64,000 bases of DNA from Bacillus subtilis subsp. subtilis (GTDB lineage: Bacteria; Pseudomonadota; Gammaproteobacteria; Xanthomonadales; Xanthomonadaceae): contig JAHREJ010000007.1 of assembly GCA_021733645.1 (NCBI GenBank), forward strand, positions 52,692 to 116,691. The letters are read 5' to 3'. Under the pieces are notes generated by a model, which was not told the DNA's origin, did not search any database, and was given only the letters and a program-made list of their open reading frames with translations. Of this stretch, positions 8,411 to 18,475 are shown in pieces. How positions within the stretch are numbered: the first letter of the stretch is position 1; every line of letters starts with the position of its first letter. A program made the translations under genes and the position numbers.

Positions 8411-9289
8411 ATGAATAACATTTTCAGGCCAGAGGAAGCGGTCCTCACGCCGCCGCTGGTGCGCCACGACGTGCTGGACTGGCTTGAACGCGCCGATGGC
8501 GTGCCCGTGCTGGGCTTCCAGATCGAGAGCGCGCGCGGGCTGGAGCGCGAGATCGACTGGCACCAGCACCTGCGCGCCCAGCTGATCTGCGTCGAATCGG
8601 GGCTGCTCAACACCCGCACCCGCCACGGCAACTGGTCGTTGCCACCGGGCTGCGCAGGCTGGATGCCACCGGGCGAGCCACACACGGTGGACATTTCCGG
8701 CCCGCTGCGTGGCTGGGGCCTGATCATCAGCCCGGCGCTGGCCCACGACCTGCCCGATGCGCCGTGCGTGGTGGCCATCTCCGACCTGCTGCAGGCCCTG
8801 GCATTGCGGGTTACCCGCTGGGTACCGACCGCGGCGGCCGACCTGCGCCAGCAACACATGATCGAGGTGCTGCTGGATGAACTCCGCAACGCGCCGCGCC
8901 AGCGCATGCATCTGCCGATGCCGCAGGACCGGCGCCTGCTGCGGATTGCCTCGCAGTTGATCGGCGACCCCGCCGATGGCCGCAGCCTGGAACAATGGGC
9001 GCAGTGGGCCGGGCTGTCGCCGCGCACCCTCACCCGCCACTTCCGCGACGAAACCACACTCAGCTTCGCCCAATGGCGCCAGCAGGCCCGCCTGGCCGAC
9101 GGCCTGCGCCGGCTGTCGGACGGCCACAGCGTGTCCGACATCGCCTACGAACTGGGCTTCAGCAGCCCCAGCGCGTTCGTCACTGTGTTCCGCCGCCACT
9201 TCGGCTGCCCCCCCGGACGCTACCTGGCGCGGACCGGCCAACCCCTCAATCCAACGCGCGGCTTGGCATCCCCGGCCGCATCCGGATAA
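8411..9289 (+). CDS. AraC-family transcriptional regulator
   Basis: 292 residues. The N-terminal cupin-like ligand domain (about 20-160, with WHQHLRAQLICVESG and PGEPHTVDI) is followed by a two-helix-turn-helix AraC domain (about 180-280, including LAQWAGLSPRTLTRHF-like and SVSDIAYELGFSSPSAF segments). The ATG at 8411 is preferred to an upstream one at 8354, which precedes the likely promoter. It is transcribed away from the emr operon. Its target genes are unknown; shared use of the emrR intergenic region makes a link possible but unproven. Confidence 0.9.
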   Translation: MNNIFRPEEAVLTPPLVRHDVLDWLERADGVPVLGFQIESARGLEREIDWHQHLRAQLICVESGLLNTRTRHGNWSLPPGCAGWMPPGEPHTVDISGPLRGWGLIISPALAHDLPDAPCVVAISDLLQALALRVTRWVPTAAADLRQQHMIEVLLDELRNAPRQRMHLPMPQDRRLLRIASQLIGDPADGRSLEQWAQWAGLSPRTLTRHFRDETTLSFAQWRQQARLADGLRRLSDGHSVSDIAYELGFSSPSAFVTVFRRHFGCPPGRYLARTGQPLNPTRGLASPAASG

Positions 9290-9347
9290 TCGACCGCCTG
9301 CGAGGGCGACAGCCGTCGCCGTCCCTTGCCACAGGTAACAATCCCGC

Positions 9348-11591
9348 ATGACCGATCTTGCCCGCCCCGCCTTCCACGGCTTTGAACAGCTGCCCCTGCG
9401 CGAGTATGCCGAACGGGCGTACCTGGACTACTCGATGTACGTGGTGCTCGACCGTGCGCTGCCGTTCATCGGCGACGGTCTGAAGCCGGTGCAGCGCCGC
9501 ATCATCTATTCGATGAGCGAGCTGGGCCTGAATGCCGCTTCCAAGCCGAAGAAGTCCGCGCGTACCGTGGGTGATGTGATCGGCAAATACCATCCGCACG
9601 GCGACAGTGCGTGCTACGAGGCGCTGGTGCTGATGGCCCAGCCGTTCTCCTACCGCTACCCGCTGATCGAAGGCCAGGGCAACTTCGGTTCCACCGACGA
9701 CCCCAAGTCGTTCGCGGCGATGCGTTACACCGAATCCAAGCTGACCCCGATCGCCGAAGTGCTGCTGGGCGAAATCAACCAGGGCACCACCGACTGGACC
9801 CCCAACTTCGACGGCACCCTGGAAGAGCCGACCTGGATGCCGGCACGCCTGCCGCACCTGCTGCTCAACGGCACCACCGGCATCGCGGTGGGCATGGCCA
9901 CCGACGTGCCGCCGCACAACCTCAACGAGATCGTCAGCGCGCTGCTGCACCTGCTCGATGATCCGGACGCGACCATCGCCGACCTGTGCGAACACGTGAA
10001 GGGCCCGGACTACCCGAGCCTCGCCGAAATCATCACGGCGCCGGCCGACCTGCGCACCATGTATGAAACCGGCTACGGCAGCGTGCGTGCGCGCGCGACG
10101 TACTTCAAGGAATCGACCAACATCGTCATCAACGCGCTGCCCTTCCAGGTGTCGCCGTCGAAGGTGATCGAGCAGATCGCCGCGCAGATGCGCGCCAAGA
10201 AGCTGCCGTGGCTGGAAGACATCCGCGACGAATCCGACCACGCCAACCCGGTGCGGGTGGTGCTGGTGCCGCGCTCCAACCGCGTGGATGCCGACCAGCT
10301 GATGGGCCACCTGTTTGCCACCACCGACCTGGAGCGCAGCTACCGGGTCAACCTCAACGTGATCGGGCTGGACGGGCGTCCGCAGGTGAAGAACCTGAAG
10401 ATGCTGCTCAGCGAGTGGCTGCAGTTCCGCGCCACCACCGTTACCCGCCGGCTCACCCACCGCCTGCAGAAGGTCGAGCGCCGCCTGCACCTGTTGGATG
10501 GCCTGCTGGTGGCCTTCCTCAACCTGGATGAAGTGATCCGCATCATCCGTACCGAGGACGAAGCCAAGCCGGCGCTGATCGCGCGGTTCGCGTTGAGTGA
10601 AGAGCAGGCCGAGTACATCCTCGATACCCGCCTGAAGCAGTTGGCGCGCCTGGAAGAAATGAAGATCCGTGGCGAGCAGGACGAGCTGGCCAAGGAACGC
10701 GACAAGATCCTGTCGATCCTGGACAGCAAGGCCAAGCTGAAGAAACTGATCCGCGACGAGCTCACCGCCGATGCGAAGAAGTTCGGTGATGACCGCCGCT
10801 CGCCGCTGGTGCAGCGTGGCGCCGCGCAGGCCATCGACGAGACCGAGCTGGTGCCGAGCGAGCCGATGACCGTGGTGCTGTCGGAGAAAGGCTGGATCCG
10901 CGCGGCCAAGGGCCACGACATGGACCCGTCCACGCTGTCCTACCGCGACGGCGATGCGCTACTGGGCGCGGTGCGTGCTCGCAGCACCCAGCAGGTGGCG
11001 TTCCTGGACAGCGAAGGCCGCGCCTATTCCACGCTGATCCACACCCTGCCCTCGGCGCGTGGCAATGGCGAGCCGCTCACCGGCCGCTTCTCGCCGGCCC
11101 CGGGCAGCCAGTTCATGACCCTGGCCAGTGGCGAGAACAACACCCGCTTCGTGCTGGCCTCCACCCACGGCTACGGCTTTGTGACCCGCTTCGAGAACCT
11201 CACCGGCCGCAACAAGGCCGGCAAGGCGATGCTCAACCTGACCTCCGGTTCGAAGGTGCTGACCCCGGCGGTAGTGGCCAACCCGGACACCGACCGGATC
11301 GTGGCGGTAACCAGTTCGGGCAACCTGCTGGCGATTGCCGCCAGCGACCTGCCGGAACTGGACAAGGGCAAGGGCAACAAGATCATCGACATCCCCAAGG
11401 CCAAGCTGGCCACCGAGCGGGTGGTGGCGGTGGTCGCGGTCGGCCCGGGCAACACGCTGCTGGTACGCAGCGGTACGCGCACCATGAACCTGTCGTTCAA
11501 GGACCTGGAAACCTACCTGGGCTCCCGTGCCACCCGTGGCCACCTGCTGCCGCGCGGCTGGCAGAAGGTGGAAGGGCTGGCGGTGGAGTGA
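9348..11591 (+). CDS. parC: ParC: topoisomerase IV subunit A
   Basis: A 747-residue subunit of the enzyme that decatenates replicated chromosomes. The DNA breakage domain carries the catalytic Tyr in [10 protein letters not shown]. The quinolone region reads [13 protein letters not shown], so the Ser and Glu equivalent to E. coli S80 and E84 are both wild type (Ser87 and Glu91 here). A coiled-coil segment and the C-terminal beta-pinwheel follow. Length matches E. coli ParC (752). It is transcribed alone and ends before a strong terminator. parE is not in the window. Confidence 0.97.
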   Translation: MTDLARPAFHGFEQLPLREYAERAYLDYSMYVVLDRALPFIGDGLKPVQRRIIYSMSELGLNAASKPKKSARTVGDVIGKYHPHGDSACYEALVLMAQPFSYRYPLIEGQGNFGSTDDPKSFAAMRYTESKLTPIAEVLLGEINQGTTDWTPNFDGTLEEPTWMPARLPHLLLNGTTGIAVGMATDVPPHNLNEIVSALLHLLDDPDATIADLCEHVKGPDYPSLAEIITAPADLRTMYETGYGSVRARATYFKESTNIVINALPFQVSPSKVIEQIAAQMRAKKLPWLEDIRDESDHANPVRVVLVPRSNRVDADQLMGHLFATTDLERSYRVNLNVIGLDGRPQVKNLKMLLSEWLQFRATTVTRRLTHRLQKVERRLHLLDGLLVAFLNLDEVIRIIRTEDEAKPALIARFALSEEQAEYILDTRLKQLARLEEMKIRGEQDELAKERDKILSILDSKAKLKKLIRDELTADAKKFGDDRRSPLVQRGAAQAIDETELVPSEPMTVVLSEKGWIRAAKGHDMDPSTLSYRDGDALLGAVRARSTQQVAFLDSEGRAYSTLIHTLPSARGNGEPLTGRFSPAPGSQFMTLASGENNTRFVLASTHGYGFVTRFENLTGRNKAGKAMLNLTSGSKVLTPAVVANPDTDRIVAVTSSGNLLAIAASDLPELDKGKGNKIIDIPKAKLATERVVAVVAVGPGNTLLVRSGTRTMNLSFKDLETYLGSRATRGHLLPRGWQKVEGLAVE

Positions 11592-11911
11592 CCGCGGCCA
11601 GCGGCCGGCACTACCGATCACGCACACACAGAAAGGCCGGGTTTCCCCGGCCTTTCTGCTTGGTGCAACGTCGGCTGGCTGGCAGATGCTGGCGGGCGGA
11701 CGAAGGTTTGATGCGGCGTGCTGGCGAAGGCTGGCTGGCGCGCAGAACCCGATGACGGAGTGGTGGATCGCGACGCATCCGAAACACCCTCTGGAGAAAC
11801 AGCCCCCTTGGCGTCCAAGGGGGCGCGCCGACAGGCGAGGGGATGCGGAAGGTGATACGCCGGGGCCCGCGATGTGCGCAGCACATCGTGGGGCTGATGC
11901 GCGTATGCGCG
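11592..11911. other. Non-coding gap after parC
   Basis: 320 bp without a gene. It holds a REP-like half (GGCCAGCGGCCGGCACTAC at 11596), the parC terminator, a palindrome GCCCCCTTGG-CGT-CCAAGGGGGC near 11802 and a smaller one, CGATGTGC-GCAGCACATCG, near 11870. Nothing else is recognisable. Confidence 0.7.
11630..11657 (+). terminator. Terminator downstream of parC
   Basis: AGAAAGGCCGGG-TTTC-CCCGGCCTTTCT: a 12 bp perfect stem. The T-tail is weak (GCTTGG), but the flanking A/T pairs extend the stem. Confidence 0.7.
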
Positions 11912-12400
11912 TCAGTGCGCCGCCGTACCCTTCGCGTCCATCTTGCTGGTCTGGTACAACGCCAGCCCGATCCGCTTGATCAGGCCCAGCTGCTGTTCCA
12001 GCCACCAGGCATGGTCTTCTTCGGTGTCCTTCAACTGCACCAGCAGCATGTCCCGGCTCACATAATCCTGGTGCTGCTCGCACAGCTTCATGCCGGCGGC
12101 CAGGTTGTTGCGCACGCTGTATTCGGTGTCCAGGTCCTTCTGCAGCATTTCTTCCACGGTCACACCCGGCTCGAAGCCGTGCGGGCGCATGTCCGGCGTG
12201 CCGCCCAGGAACAGGATCCGGCGCAGCAGCGCATCGGCGTGCTGGGTCTCTTCTTCCATCTCGTGGTTGAGGCGCTCATACAGCGCGAGCAGGCCCTGGT
12301 CTTCGTAGCGACGCGAATGGATGAAGTACTGGTCGCGCGCGGCCAGTTCGCCGCGCAGCAGTTCCTTCAAACACGCGATGACGTCCGGATTGCCTTTCAT
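11912..12400 (-). CDS. bfr: Bacterioferritin-family iron-storage protein lacking Met52
   Basis: A 162-residue four-helix protein that aligns without gaps to E. coli Bfr over the first 56 residues. All ferroxidase ligands are present: Glu18, Glu51, His54, the Glu of LDTE (94), and the Glu and His of TEEDHAWW (127, 130). The residue matching haem ligand Met52 is Thr (EETQHAD), so this subunit probably cannot bind the inter-subunit haem the usual way. The start at 12400 (MKGNPDVI) is preferred over 12433 because it matches the family N-terminus. No second bfr gene or bfd is nearby. Confidence 0.92.
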   Translation of the reverse strand: MKGNPDVIACLKELLRGELAARDQYFIHSRRYEDQGLLALYERLNHEMEEETQHADALLRRILFLGGTPDMRPHGFEPGVTVEEMLQKDLDTEYSVRNNLAAGMKLCEQHQDYVSRDMLLVQLKDTEEDHAWWLEQQLGLIKRIGLALYQTSKMDAKGTAAH

Positions 12401-12554
12401 GTGGGGGGTTCCTGGTGACTCGATGGGCGTCATGGTGCCGCATCCGCAAATCCAATGATCTAATCGGAATCAGTTGCAGTTGCGCTTCGCTGGACCTGCA
12501 CGCGGCCCTCACACACCCTACAATCCCGAGCACACCGTCATCGGGAGGCGCTGC

Positions 12555-14903
12555 ATGCGTCGCTGGCTCACGCGGGTGCTGTGGCTGTTGCTGGTGCTGG
12601 TTGTCCTTCTCATCCTGGCAGGCGTCTGGCTGCTGCGCGGCAGCCTCGCCCCGCTGGAGGGCGAGCAACGCGTGGGCGGCCTGCAGGCCCCGGTCAGCGT
12701 GCACCGCGATGCGCTCGGGGTGGTGACCATCGAGGCGGCCAGCCAGGCCGATGCAATGCGCGCACTGGGCCTGGTGCATGCGCAGGAACGCTACTTCGAG
12801 ATGGACCTGATGCGCCGCAGCGCGGCCGGCGAGCTGGCCGAGCTGTTTGGCCCGGCCGCGATCGCGGTGGACCAGCGCATGCGCGTGCATCGCCTGCGTG
12901 CCCGCACCCACGCCCACCTTGCCCAGGCTGCCGGCACCGATCCGCAGTTGCTCAAGGCTTACGTGGCCGGCGTCAACCAGGGCGTGCAGGACCTGCGCGT
13001 GCGGCCGTGGCCGTACCTGCTGCTGCGCCAGGCCCCTGCCCCGTGGGTGGCCGAGGACAGCGTGCTGACCGGGCTGGCCATGTACGCCGACCTGCAGGAC
13101 CCATCCAACCAGACCGAGCTGGCCTTGGCCCGGATCCGCGCGGTGGTGCCGCCAGCGCTGTATGCCCTGCTCAGCCACGATGGCAGCCAATGGGATGCGC
13201 CGTTGTTCGGTGCGGCGCGCGGCAATGCGGTGCTGCCGGGACCGGACGCACTGGACCTGCGCGCGCACGGCTCCGGGTCGGCCAACGCGGCCGGACACGC
13301 CGACCCGGACGTACTGGGCAGCAACAACTTCGCCGTGGCCGGCGCGCTCACCGCCGATGGGCGCGCGATCCTCGCCGATGACATGCACCTGGGCCTGCGC
13401 GCGCCCAATCTCTGGTTCCGGGTGCGGCTGCGCTATGCCGACGTCCACGCACCGGGCGGCCAGGTCGATGTCAGCGGCTTTTCACTGCCCGGGCTGCCGG
13501 CCATCGTGGTGGGCAGCAATGGCCATGTGGCCTGGGGCTTCACCAACAGCTATATCGACAACGCCGATTTCGTCCATGTGCCGGCCCATGCGCCCGGCAC
13601 GATGGACGGCATCACCACCCATGACGAACGCATCGGCGTGGCCGGCCAGGCCGATACCGTGCTGCGCGTGCGCGAAACCCCGTGGGGGCCGATCCTGCAC
13701 GAACGCGCCGACGGCAGTGGCGATGCCCTGCGCTGGACCGCGCAGCTGCCCGGCGCCGTGCGCCTGGATTTCGCCGACATGGCCCGCGCCGGCGACCTCG
13801 ACGATGCCCTGCACATCGCCGACCGCGCCGGCATTCCCACCCAGAACCTGCTGCTGGCCGACCGCCAGGGCCGGATTGCCTGGCGGCTGATCGGCGCGCG
13901 CCCGGACCGTGTCGCCACCTGCCCCCCGGCCGGTGGCGCGGCGGACGTGGCCGCGCACTGTGCACCGTGGCCGATCCGCAGCGACCAATCGCCTGCGCGG
14001 GTCGACCCGGCCAACCACCGGTTGTGGACGGCCAACGGACGCGTGCTCGACGGACCGGCGCTGGCAGTGGCCGGAAACGGCGGTTACGACCTTGGCGCGC
14101 GCGGCCAGCAGATCCGCGACGGCTTGATGGCACGCGAGCGCTTTGACGAAAAAGACCTGCTGGCCATCCAGCTGGATGACCGCGCCGTGTTCCTGCAACG
14201 CTGGTGGGCGCTGATGCGGCAAGTGCTGGAGAACAGTGACGACCCGGCCCTGAAGCGCCTGGAAGCCGCCAGCCGGCACTGGGAGGGCCGCGCCTCGGCC
14301 GACTCGGTCAGCTACCGCATGACCCGGGGCTTCCGCGGCATGGTGCTGGACAGCGTATCGGCCGGACTGCTTGCGCCCGCCAGGGAGCGCCTGGGCGATG
14401 ATTACCTGGAACCGCGCCTGGCGCAGTTCGAAGGCGTGCTGTGGCCGCTGGTCAGCGAGCGCCCCGCGCACCTGTTGCCACCGCCCTACGCCAGCTGGGA
14501 CGCCTTGCTGATCGAGGCGGCGCAGCGCCTGGAGAAGGACCTGGCCGCGCAGGGTCCGGCGCTGTCCGAGCGCACCTGGGGCGAGCGCAATACCGCCGCC
14601 CTCTGTCACCCGATCAGCCGCGCGCTGCCTGGCCTGGCCAAGCCGTGGCTGTGCATGCCCGCCGACCGCCTGCCCGGCGACCGCGACATGCCGCGTGTGC
14701 AGGGCCCGGCATTTGGCGCCTCCCAGCGCATGGTGGTGTCGCCCGGGCATGAAGACCAGGGCCTGATCCACATGCCCAGCGGCCAGAGCGGCCATCCGCT
14801 GTCACCGTTCTGGGGCGCAGGCCACGAAGACTGGGTGAAAGGCACGCCCACCCCGTTCCTGCCGGGCAAGACGGTCTACACCTTGACGCTGGTACCCAGA
14901 TAG
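12555..14903 (+). CDS. Penicillin-acylase family N-terminal nucleophile amidohydrolase
   Basis: 782 residues with an N-terminal hydrophobic anchor (WLLLVLVVLLILAGVWLL) and the acylase layout: an alpha chain with GLVHAQERYFEMDLMRR, a linker, and an autocleavage site LGSNNFAVAG whose Ser256 becomes the catalytic N-terminus of the beta chain. The family includes penicillin G acylases and homoserine-lactone acylases; sequence alone does not say which substrate this enzyme uses. The start at 12555 has GGGAGG upstream, and a TACAAT box lies near 12519. The gene stands alone, divergent from bfr. Confidence 0.88.
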   Translation: MRRWLTRVLWLLLVLVVLLILAGVWLLRGSLAPLEGEQRVGGLQAPVSVHRDALGVVTIEAASQADAMRALGLVHAQERYFEMDLMRRSAAGELAELFGPAAIAVDQRMRVHRLRARTHAHLAQAAGTDPQLLKAYVAGVNQGVQDLRVRPWPYLLLRQAPAPWVAEDSVLTGLAMYADLQDPSNQTELALARIRAVVPPALYALLSHDGSQWDAPLFGAARGNAVLPGPDALDLRAHGSGSANAAGHADPDVLGSNNFAVAGALTADGRAILADDMHLGLRAPNLWFRVRLRYADVHAPGGQVDVSGFSLPGLPAIVVGSNGHVAWGFTNSYIDNADFVHVPAHAPGTMDGITTHDERIGVAGQADTVLRVRETPWGPILHERADGSGDALRWTAQLPGAVRLDFADMARAGDLDDALHIADRAGIPTQNLLLADRQGRIAWRLIGARPDRVATCPPAGGAADVAAHCAPWPIRSDQSPARVDPANHRLWTANGRVLDGPALAVAGNGGYDLGARGQQIRDGLMARERFDEKDLLAIQLDDRAVFLQRWWALMRQVLENSDDPALKRLEAASRHWEGRASADSVSYRMTRGFRGMVLDSVSAGLLAPARERLGDDYLEPRLAQFEGVLWPLVSERPAHLLPPPYASWDALLIEAAQRLEKDLAAQGPALSERTWGERNTAALCHPISRALPGLAKPWLCMPADRLPGDRDMPRVQGPAFGASQRMVVSPGHEDQGLIHMPSGQSGHPLSPFWGAGHEDWVKGTPTPFLPGKTVYTLTLVPR

Positions 14904-14992
14904 CGCCACGCCCGGCGTGACTGGCGCGCCAGCGCGCCAACCGCATCCACGCATGGCGTGGATCCATGTGATGGGTGCAGCTCCGCCATCGA

Positions 14993-16375
14993 TCAGCGTT
15001 TCCACCGCTCCATCCAACCCAGCAACGGCCCGGTCATCGCCGTGGTCACCAGCGCCATGATCACCAGCACCGCGAACAGGCGATCGCCCAGGAACCCCAG
15101 CTCGTAGCCCAGGTTCAGCACGATCAGCTCCATCAACCCACGCGTGTTCATCAATGCGCCCAGTTTCCATGCCTCATGGTTGCCCATGCCGGCACTGCGC
15201 GCTGCGCTCCACGTGCCGAACAGCTTGCCCAGCGTGGCCACTGCGATCACCACCACGCACAGCAGCGCATCGCTGGCCTGCAGGGCATCGGCGCGCATGC
15301 GCAGCCCGGTCATGGCGAAGAACAGTGGCAGCAGCAGGGTTACCGCGAACGGCTCGACCTTGCTTGCCACGGTGTGCCGCAGCGTGGCATTGCCCGACAC
15401 CGCCACGCCCGCCGCGAAGGCACCAAACAGCGCGTGGATACCCAGCATCTCGGTTACCAGCGCGCAGCCCAGCGCCATCATCAGCATCACCAGCAGCCAG
15501 CGCCCTTCCTGGCCTGCGGCAATCACCTGGCGGGAGAACCACGGGCGCACCACGCCCAGCATGAAGGCAACAAACACCACCACGCAAAGCAGGTTGATCG
15601 CTGCCGGCACCCAGCCCTGTGCCTGGGCGGCCGCAACGATCAGTGCCAGCAGGCACCAGGCGGTGGCATCGCCAAGCGCAGCGCAGGCAATCGCGGTCTG
15701 CCCCAGCGGCGTGCGCGTGATGCCACGGTCGGCGAGAATGCGCAGCAGCACGGGGAACGCGGTGATGCTCAGCGAAATGCCCACGAACAAGGCAAAACCG
15801 GTAAAGCCGATGCCGGCGGGCGCATGCGCGCCGTACAGCCAGATCGCCAGTGCCACGCCCAGCACGAACGGCACCGCGATGCCGGCATGGCTGACCACGA
15901 ACGCGAACCGCCGCCGCCCCCGCAAGCCCCCCAGATCCAGTTCGGCCCCGGCCACCAGCAGGAACATCAGCACGCCCAGCTGGCTGAGTAACCCGAGCGA
16001 GCCCAGCGATGCCGCCGGGAACAGCACGCCATGCACCTGCGGCAGCACCGCGCCCAGGACCAGCGGCCCCATCATCAGGCCCGCGGCCATTTCACCGATC
16101 ACGCCCGGCTGGCCGAAACGCCGGAACAACCAGCCGGCACCCTTGGCCACCAGCAGCAGCACCAGCAGTTGCATCAGGAACAGGCCCAGCGGTGCATGCA
16201 GGTGCGCGGCCCAGTCGGTACCCAGCGACGACTCCGCGCGCTGGACCTGTGCGGCCACGCCGGGGCCGGCATAGCGCGCCAGGCCCAGGCCAACCAGCAG
16301 CGGCAACGCTACCCATCCCAGGTAACGCCATACCAGCCCGCTGCGGCGCATGCCGCCGGTGGTGTCTGTTTCCAT
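14993..16375 (-). CDS. CPA2-family cation:proton antiporter
   Basis: A 460-residue inner-membrane protein with about 12-13 hydrophobic segments of the Na+/H+ exchanger fold. Typical motifs are GQPGVIGEMAAGLMMGPLVLG, LFVGISLSITAFPVL and the charged GDATAW segment in the transport core. There is no C-terminal TrkA-N domain, unlike KefB/C. It exchanges Na+ or K+ for protons; the ion is uncertain. It follows asnB on the same strand, separated by a GC hairpin, so co-transcription is possible. Confidence 0.85.
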   Translation of the reverse strand: METDTTGGMRRSGLVWRYLGWVALPLLVGLGLARYAGPGVAAQVQRAESSLGTDWAAHLHAPLGLFLMQLLVLLLVAKGAGWLFRRFGQPGVIGEMAAGLMMGPLVLGAVLPQVHGVLFPAASLGSLGLLSQLGVLMFLLVAGAELDLGGLRGRRRFAFVVSHAGIAVPFVLGVALAIWLYGAHAPAGIGFTGFALFVGISLSITAFPVLLRILADRGITRTPLGQTAIACAALGDATAWCLLALIVAAAQAQGWVPAAINLLCVVVFVAFMLGVVRPWFSRQVIAAGQEGRWLLVMLMMALGCALVTEMLGIHALFGAFAAGVAVSGNATLRHTVASKVEPFAVTLLLPLFFAMTGLRMRADALQASDALLCVVVIAVATLGKLFGTWSAARSAGMGNHEAWKLGALMNTRGLMELIVLNLGYELGFLGDRLFAVLVIMALVTTAMTGPLLGWMERWKR

Positions 16376-16409
16376 TCCCGATCCCCATCGACTGAGGGAG
16401 CGATTCTAC

Positions 16410-16434
16410 GGGCTGGCGGTGCGCCCGCCAGCCC
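16410..16434 (-). terminator. GC hairpin between asnB and antiporter gene
   Basis: GGGCTGGCG-GTGCGC-CCGCCAGCCC lies just past the asnB stop (minus strand). It has no T-run, so it may be a weak terminator, a pause site or an mRNA stabiliser. Confidence 0.45.
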
Positions 16435-16446
16435 TGCCCAGCTTAC

Positions 16447-18138
16447 TCAGGCCAGCGCCTGTTCGTGCACGCCCGCCACGGCACGCCCGGACGGGTCGGC
16501 CATGCTGGCAAAGCTGGCATCCCAGGCGATCGCCGCCGGCGAAGAGCAGGCGATCGACTTGCCGCCCGGCACGGTTTCCGCCGCGGCCTGGGTCGGGAAG
16601 TACTGCTCGAACACGTGCCGGTAGTAATACGCTTCCTTGGTCTGCGGCGGGTTGTGCACGAAGCGCTTGTCGGCCGCCGCCATCACCCGGTCACTGATCT
16701 GCGCCTCGGCATGCGCCTTGAGACCATCGATCCAGCCGTAGCCGACGCCATCGCTGAACTGCTCTTTCTGCCGCCACAGGATCGACTCGGGCAGGTAGCC
16801 CTCGAAGGCCTCGCGCAGCAGCGCCTTCTCGATCCGGCGCGCGCCCTGCGGTCCCTGTCCGACCATCTTGTGCCTGGCGTCGATGCGCATGGCCACGTCG
16901 AGGAACTCACGGTCCAGGAACGGCACGCGCGGCTCCACGCCCCAGGCCATCATCGACTTGTTGGCCCGCAGGCAATCGTAGTTGTTCAGTGCGTCGAGCT
17001 TGCGCACCAGTTCTTCGTGGAATTCGCGCGCGTTGGGCGCCTTGTGGAAATACAGATAGCCGCCGAAGATCTCATCGCTGCCCTCGCCGGACAGCACCAT
17101 CTTCACTCCCATCGCCTTGATCCGCCGCGCCAGCAGGAACATCGGGGTGGAGGCGCGGATGGTGGTCACATCGTAGGTTTCCACGTGGCGGATCACCTCC
17201 GGCAGCGCATCCAGGCCCTCCTCGAAGGTGTACTCGAAGCCGTGGTGCACGGTGCCCAGCGCCTCGCCGGCGATGGCAGCGGCGGCCAGATCGGGCGACC
17301 CCTTCAAGCCGATCGCGAACGAATGCAGGCGCGGCCACCAGGCTTCGCTCTGGTCCCCATCCTCGATGCGATGGCGGGCGTAGCGCGCCGCCACCGCCGC
17401 CACCAGCGACGAATCCAGGCCACCAGACAGCAGCACGCCGTAGGGCACGTCGGTCATCAGCTGGCGGTGCACCGCGCGCTCGAAGGCGTCGCGCAGTTCC
17501 ACCCGGTCGGCCTCCACGCCTTCCACCGCGTCGTAATCGCGCCAGGGGCGCTGGTAGTAGCGGGTGAGCGTATCGGTGGCGCTGTCGTACCAGTGGCCCG
17601 GCGGAAACTGCGCGGCATCGGCGCAGATATCCACCAGTGACTTCAGCTCCGAGGCCACCACCAGGCGGCCATCCTTGTCATGGCCCCAATACAGCGGCAC
17701 CACCCCGATCGGGTCGCGCGCGATCAGCACCCGCTGCTGGTCGCGGTCCCACAGGGCAAAGGCGAAGATGCCGTTGAGGCGGTTGAGGAACGAGGCCGGG
17801 CTGTCTTGACGGTACAGCGCGTTGATCACCTCGCAGTCCGAGCCGGTCTGGAAGGCGTAGGGCTGGGCCAGCTCGGCCTTCAGTTCGGCGTGGTTGTAGA
17901 TTTCACCGTTGACCGCCAGCGCCAGCTGGCCATCTTCGGACAGCAGCGGCTGCGAGCCGCCGGCCGGGTCGACGATGGCCAGCCGCTCGTGCACCAGGAT
18001 GGCGCCAGCGTCGACATACACCCCGCTCCAGTCCGGGCCACGATGGCGCTGGCGCTGGGACAGGTCCAGCGCGTGTCGGCGCAGCGCCGGGAGGTCGTCA
18101 CCGGCCTGCAGGCCGAAAATTCCGAAGATCGAACACAT
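16447..18138 (-). CDS. asnB: Asparagine synthetase B, glutamine-hydrolysing
   Basis: 563 residues; makes asparagine from aspartate, glutamine and ATP. The N-terminal glutaminase domain begins MCSIFGIFG, with Cys2 as nucleophile after Met removal. The synthetase domain has the ATP loop LLSGGLDSSLVAA and MLSGEGSDEIFGGYLYFHKAP. Length is close to E. coli AsnB (554). The ATG at 18138 is fixed by the Cys; 49 further in-frame codons upstream run back through the leader terminator and are not used. The leader (18195-18349) appears to be an attenuator sensing charged tRNA-Asn. Confidence 0.96.
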   Translation of the reverse strand: MCSIFGIFGLQAGDDLPALRRHALDLSQRQRHRGPDWSGVYVDAGAILVHERLAIVDPAGGSQPLLSEDGQLALAVNGEIYNHAELKAELAQPYAFQTGSDCEVINALYRQDSPASFLNRLNGIFAFALWDRDQQRVLIARDPIGVVPLYWGHDKDGRLVVASELKSLVDICADAAQFPPGHWYDSATDTLTRYYQRPWRDYDAVEGVEADRVELRDAFERAVHRQLMTDVPYGVLLSGGLDSSLVAAVAARYARHRIEDGDQSEAWWPRLHSFAIGLKGSPDLAAAAIAGEALGTVHHGFEYTFEEGLDALPEVIRHVETYDVTTIRASTPMFLLARRIKAMGVKMVLSGEGSDEIFGGYLYFHKAPNAREFHEELVRKLDALNNYDCLRANKSMMAWGVEPRVPFLDREFLDVAMRIDARHKMVGQGPQGARRIEKALLREAFEGYLPESILWRQKEQFSDGVGYGWIDGLKAHAEAQISDRVMAAADKRFVHNPPQTKEAYYYRHVFEQYFPTQAAAETVPGGKSIACSSPAAIAWDASFASMADPSGRAVAGVHEQALA

Positions 18139-18194
18139 GGGAACAGCTCCTGATGATGGGGGATTACACGGGGTGCATGCGTTCGAGCGGCCAT

Positions 18195-18225
18195 AAAAAA
18201 ACCCGCATCGGCCGATGCGGGTTTT
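18195..18225 (-). terminator. Leader terminator (attenuator) of asnB
   Basis: On the minus strand AAAA, the 20-bp palindrome CCCGCATCGGCCGATGCGGG (18202-18221) and a T7 run form a strong terminator 57 bp before asnB. Its 5' arm CCCGCATCGGCC can instead pair over 12 bases with an upstream copy of GGCCGATGCGGG (18268-18279) located at the end of the leader peptide gene. The two pairings exclude each other. Confidence 0.85.
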
Positions 18226-18250
18226 CTGGAATCCGGGCGTGTTGCTGGTG

Positions 18251-18349
18251 CTAGCCCTGGTCGCAGTCCCGCATCGGCCGCGCACGATTATTCGCGCGCA
18301 GATTGCTGCGGTTGGTATTGGTGACGGCGGTGGCCAGGAACGAGGTCAT
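18251..18349 (-). CDS. asnB leader peptide, Asn-rich, 32 codons
   Basis: A short open frame between the asnB terminator and the divergent lipoprotein gene. Residues 10-21 read TNTNRSNLRANN: five Asn in eleven codons (AAT, AAC, AAT, AAT, AAT), two of them adjacent. The antiterminator strand begins five codons later, so a ribosome stalled for lack of charged tRNA-Asn would leave it free to pair with the terminator's 5' arm. CGCGCG and GTGCGCG on either side of the last Asn pair could form the competing 1:2 hairpin. The Shine-Dalgarno is weak. No named homologue is known to me. Confidence 0.75.
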   Translation of the reverse strand: MTSFLATAVTNTNRSNLRANNRARPMRDCDQG

Positions 18350-18475
18350 GGATCGACCGTAACCGGGTTTTGGCGCCCGTGCAACTGTTGCGATGGCAAC
18401 CATACCGACACCCTCGGGCAACCCGGCGCGCCGGGGCCGGGCGATAATCACGCCCCTTCTGTAGACCCGGCCGGC

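Noticed and set aside
11611..11886. Small open frames between parC and bfr
   Set aside because: No ribosome sites or family resemblance; they overlap the terminator and palindromes.
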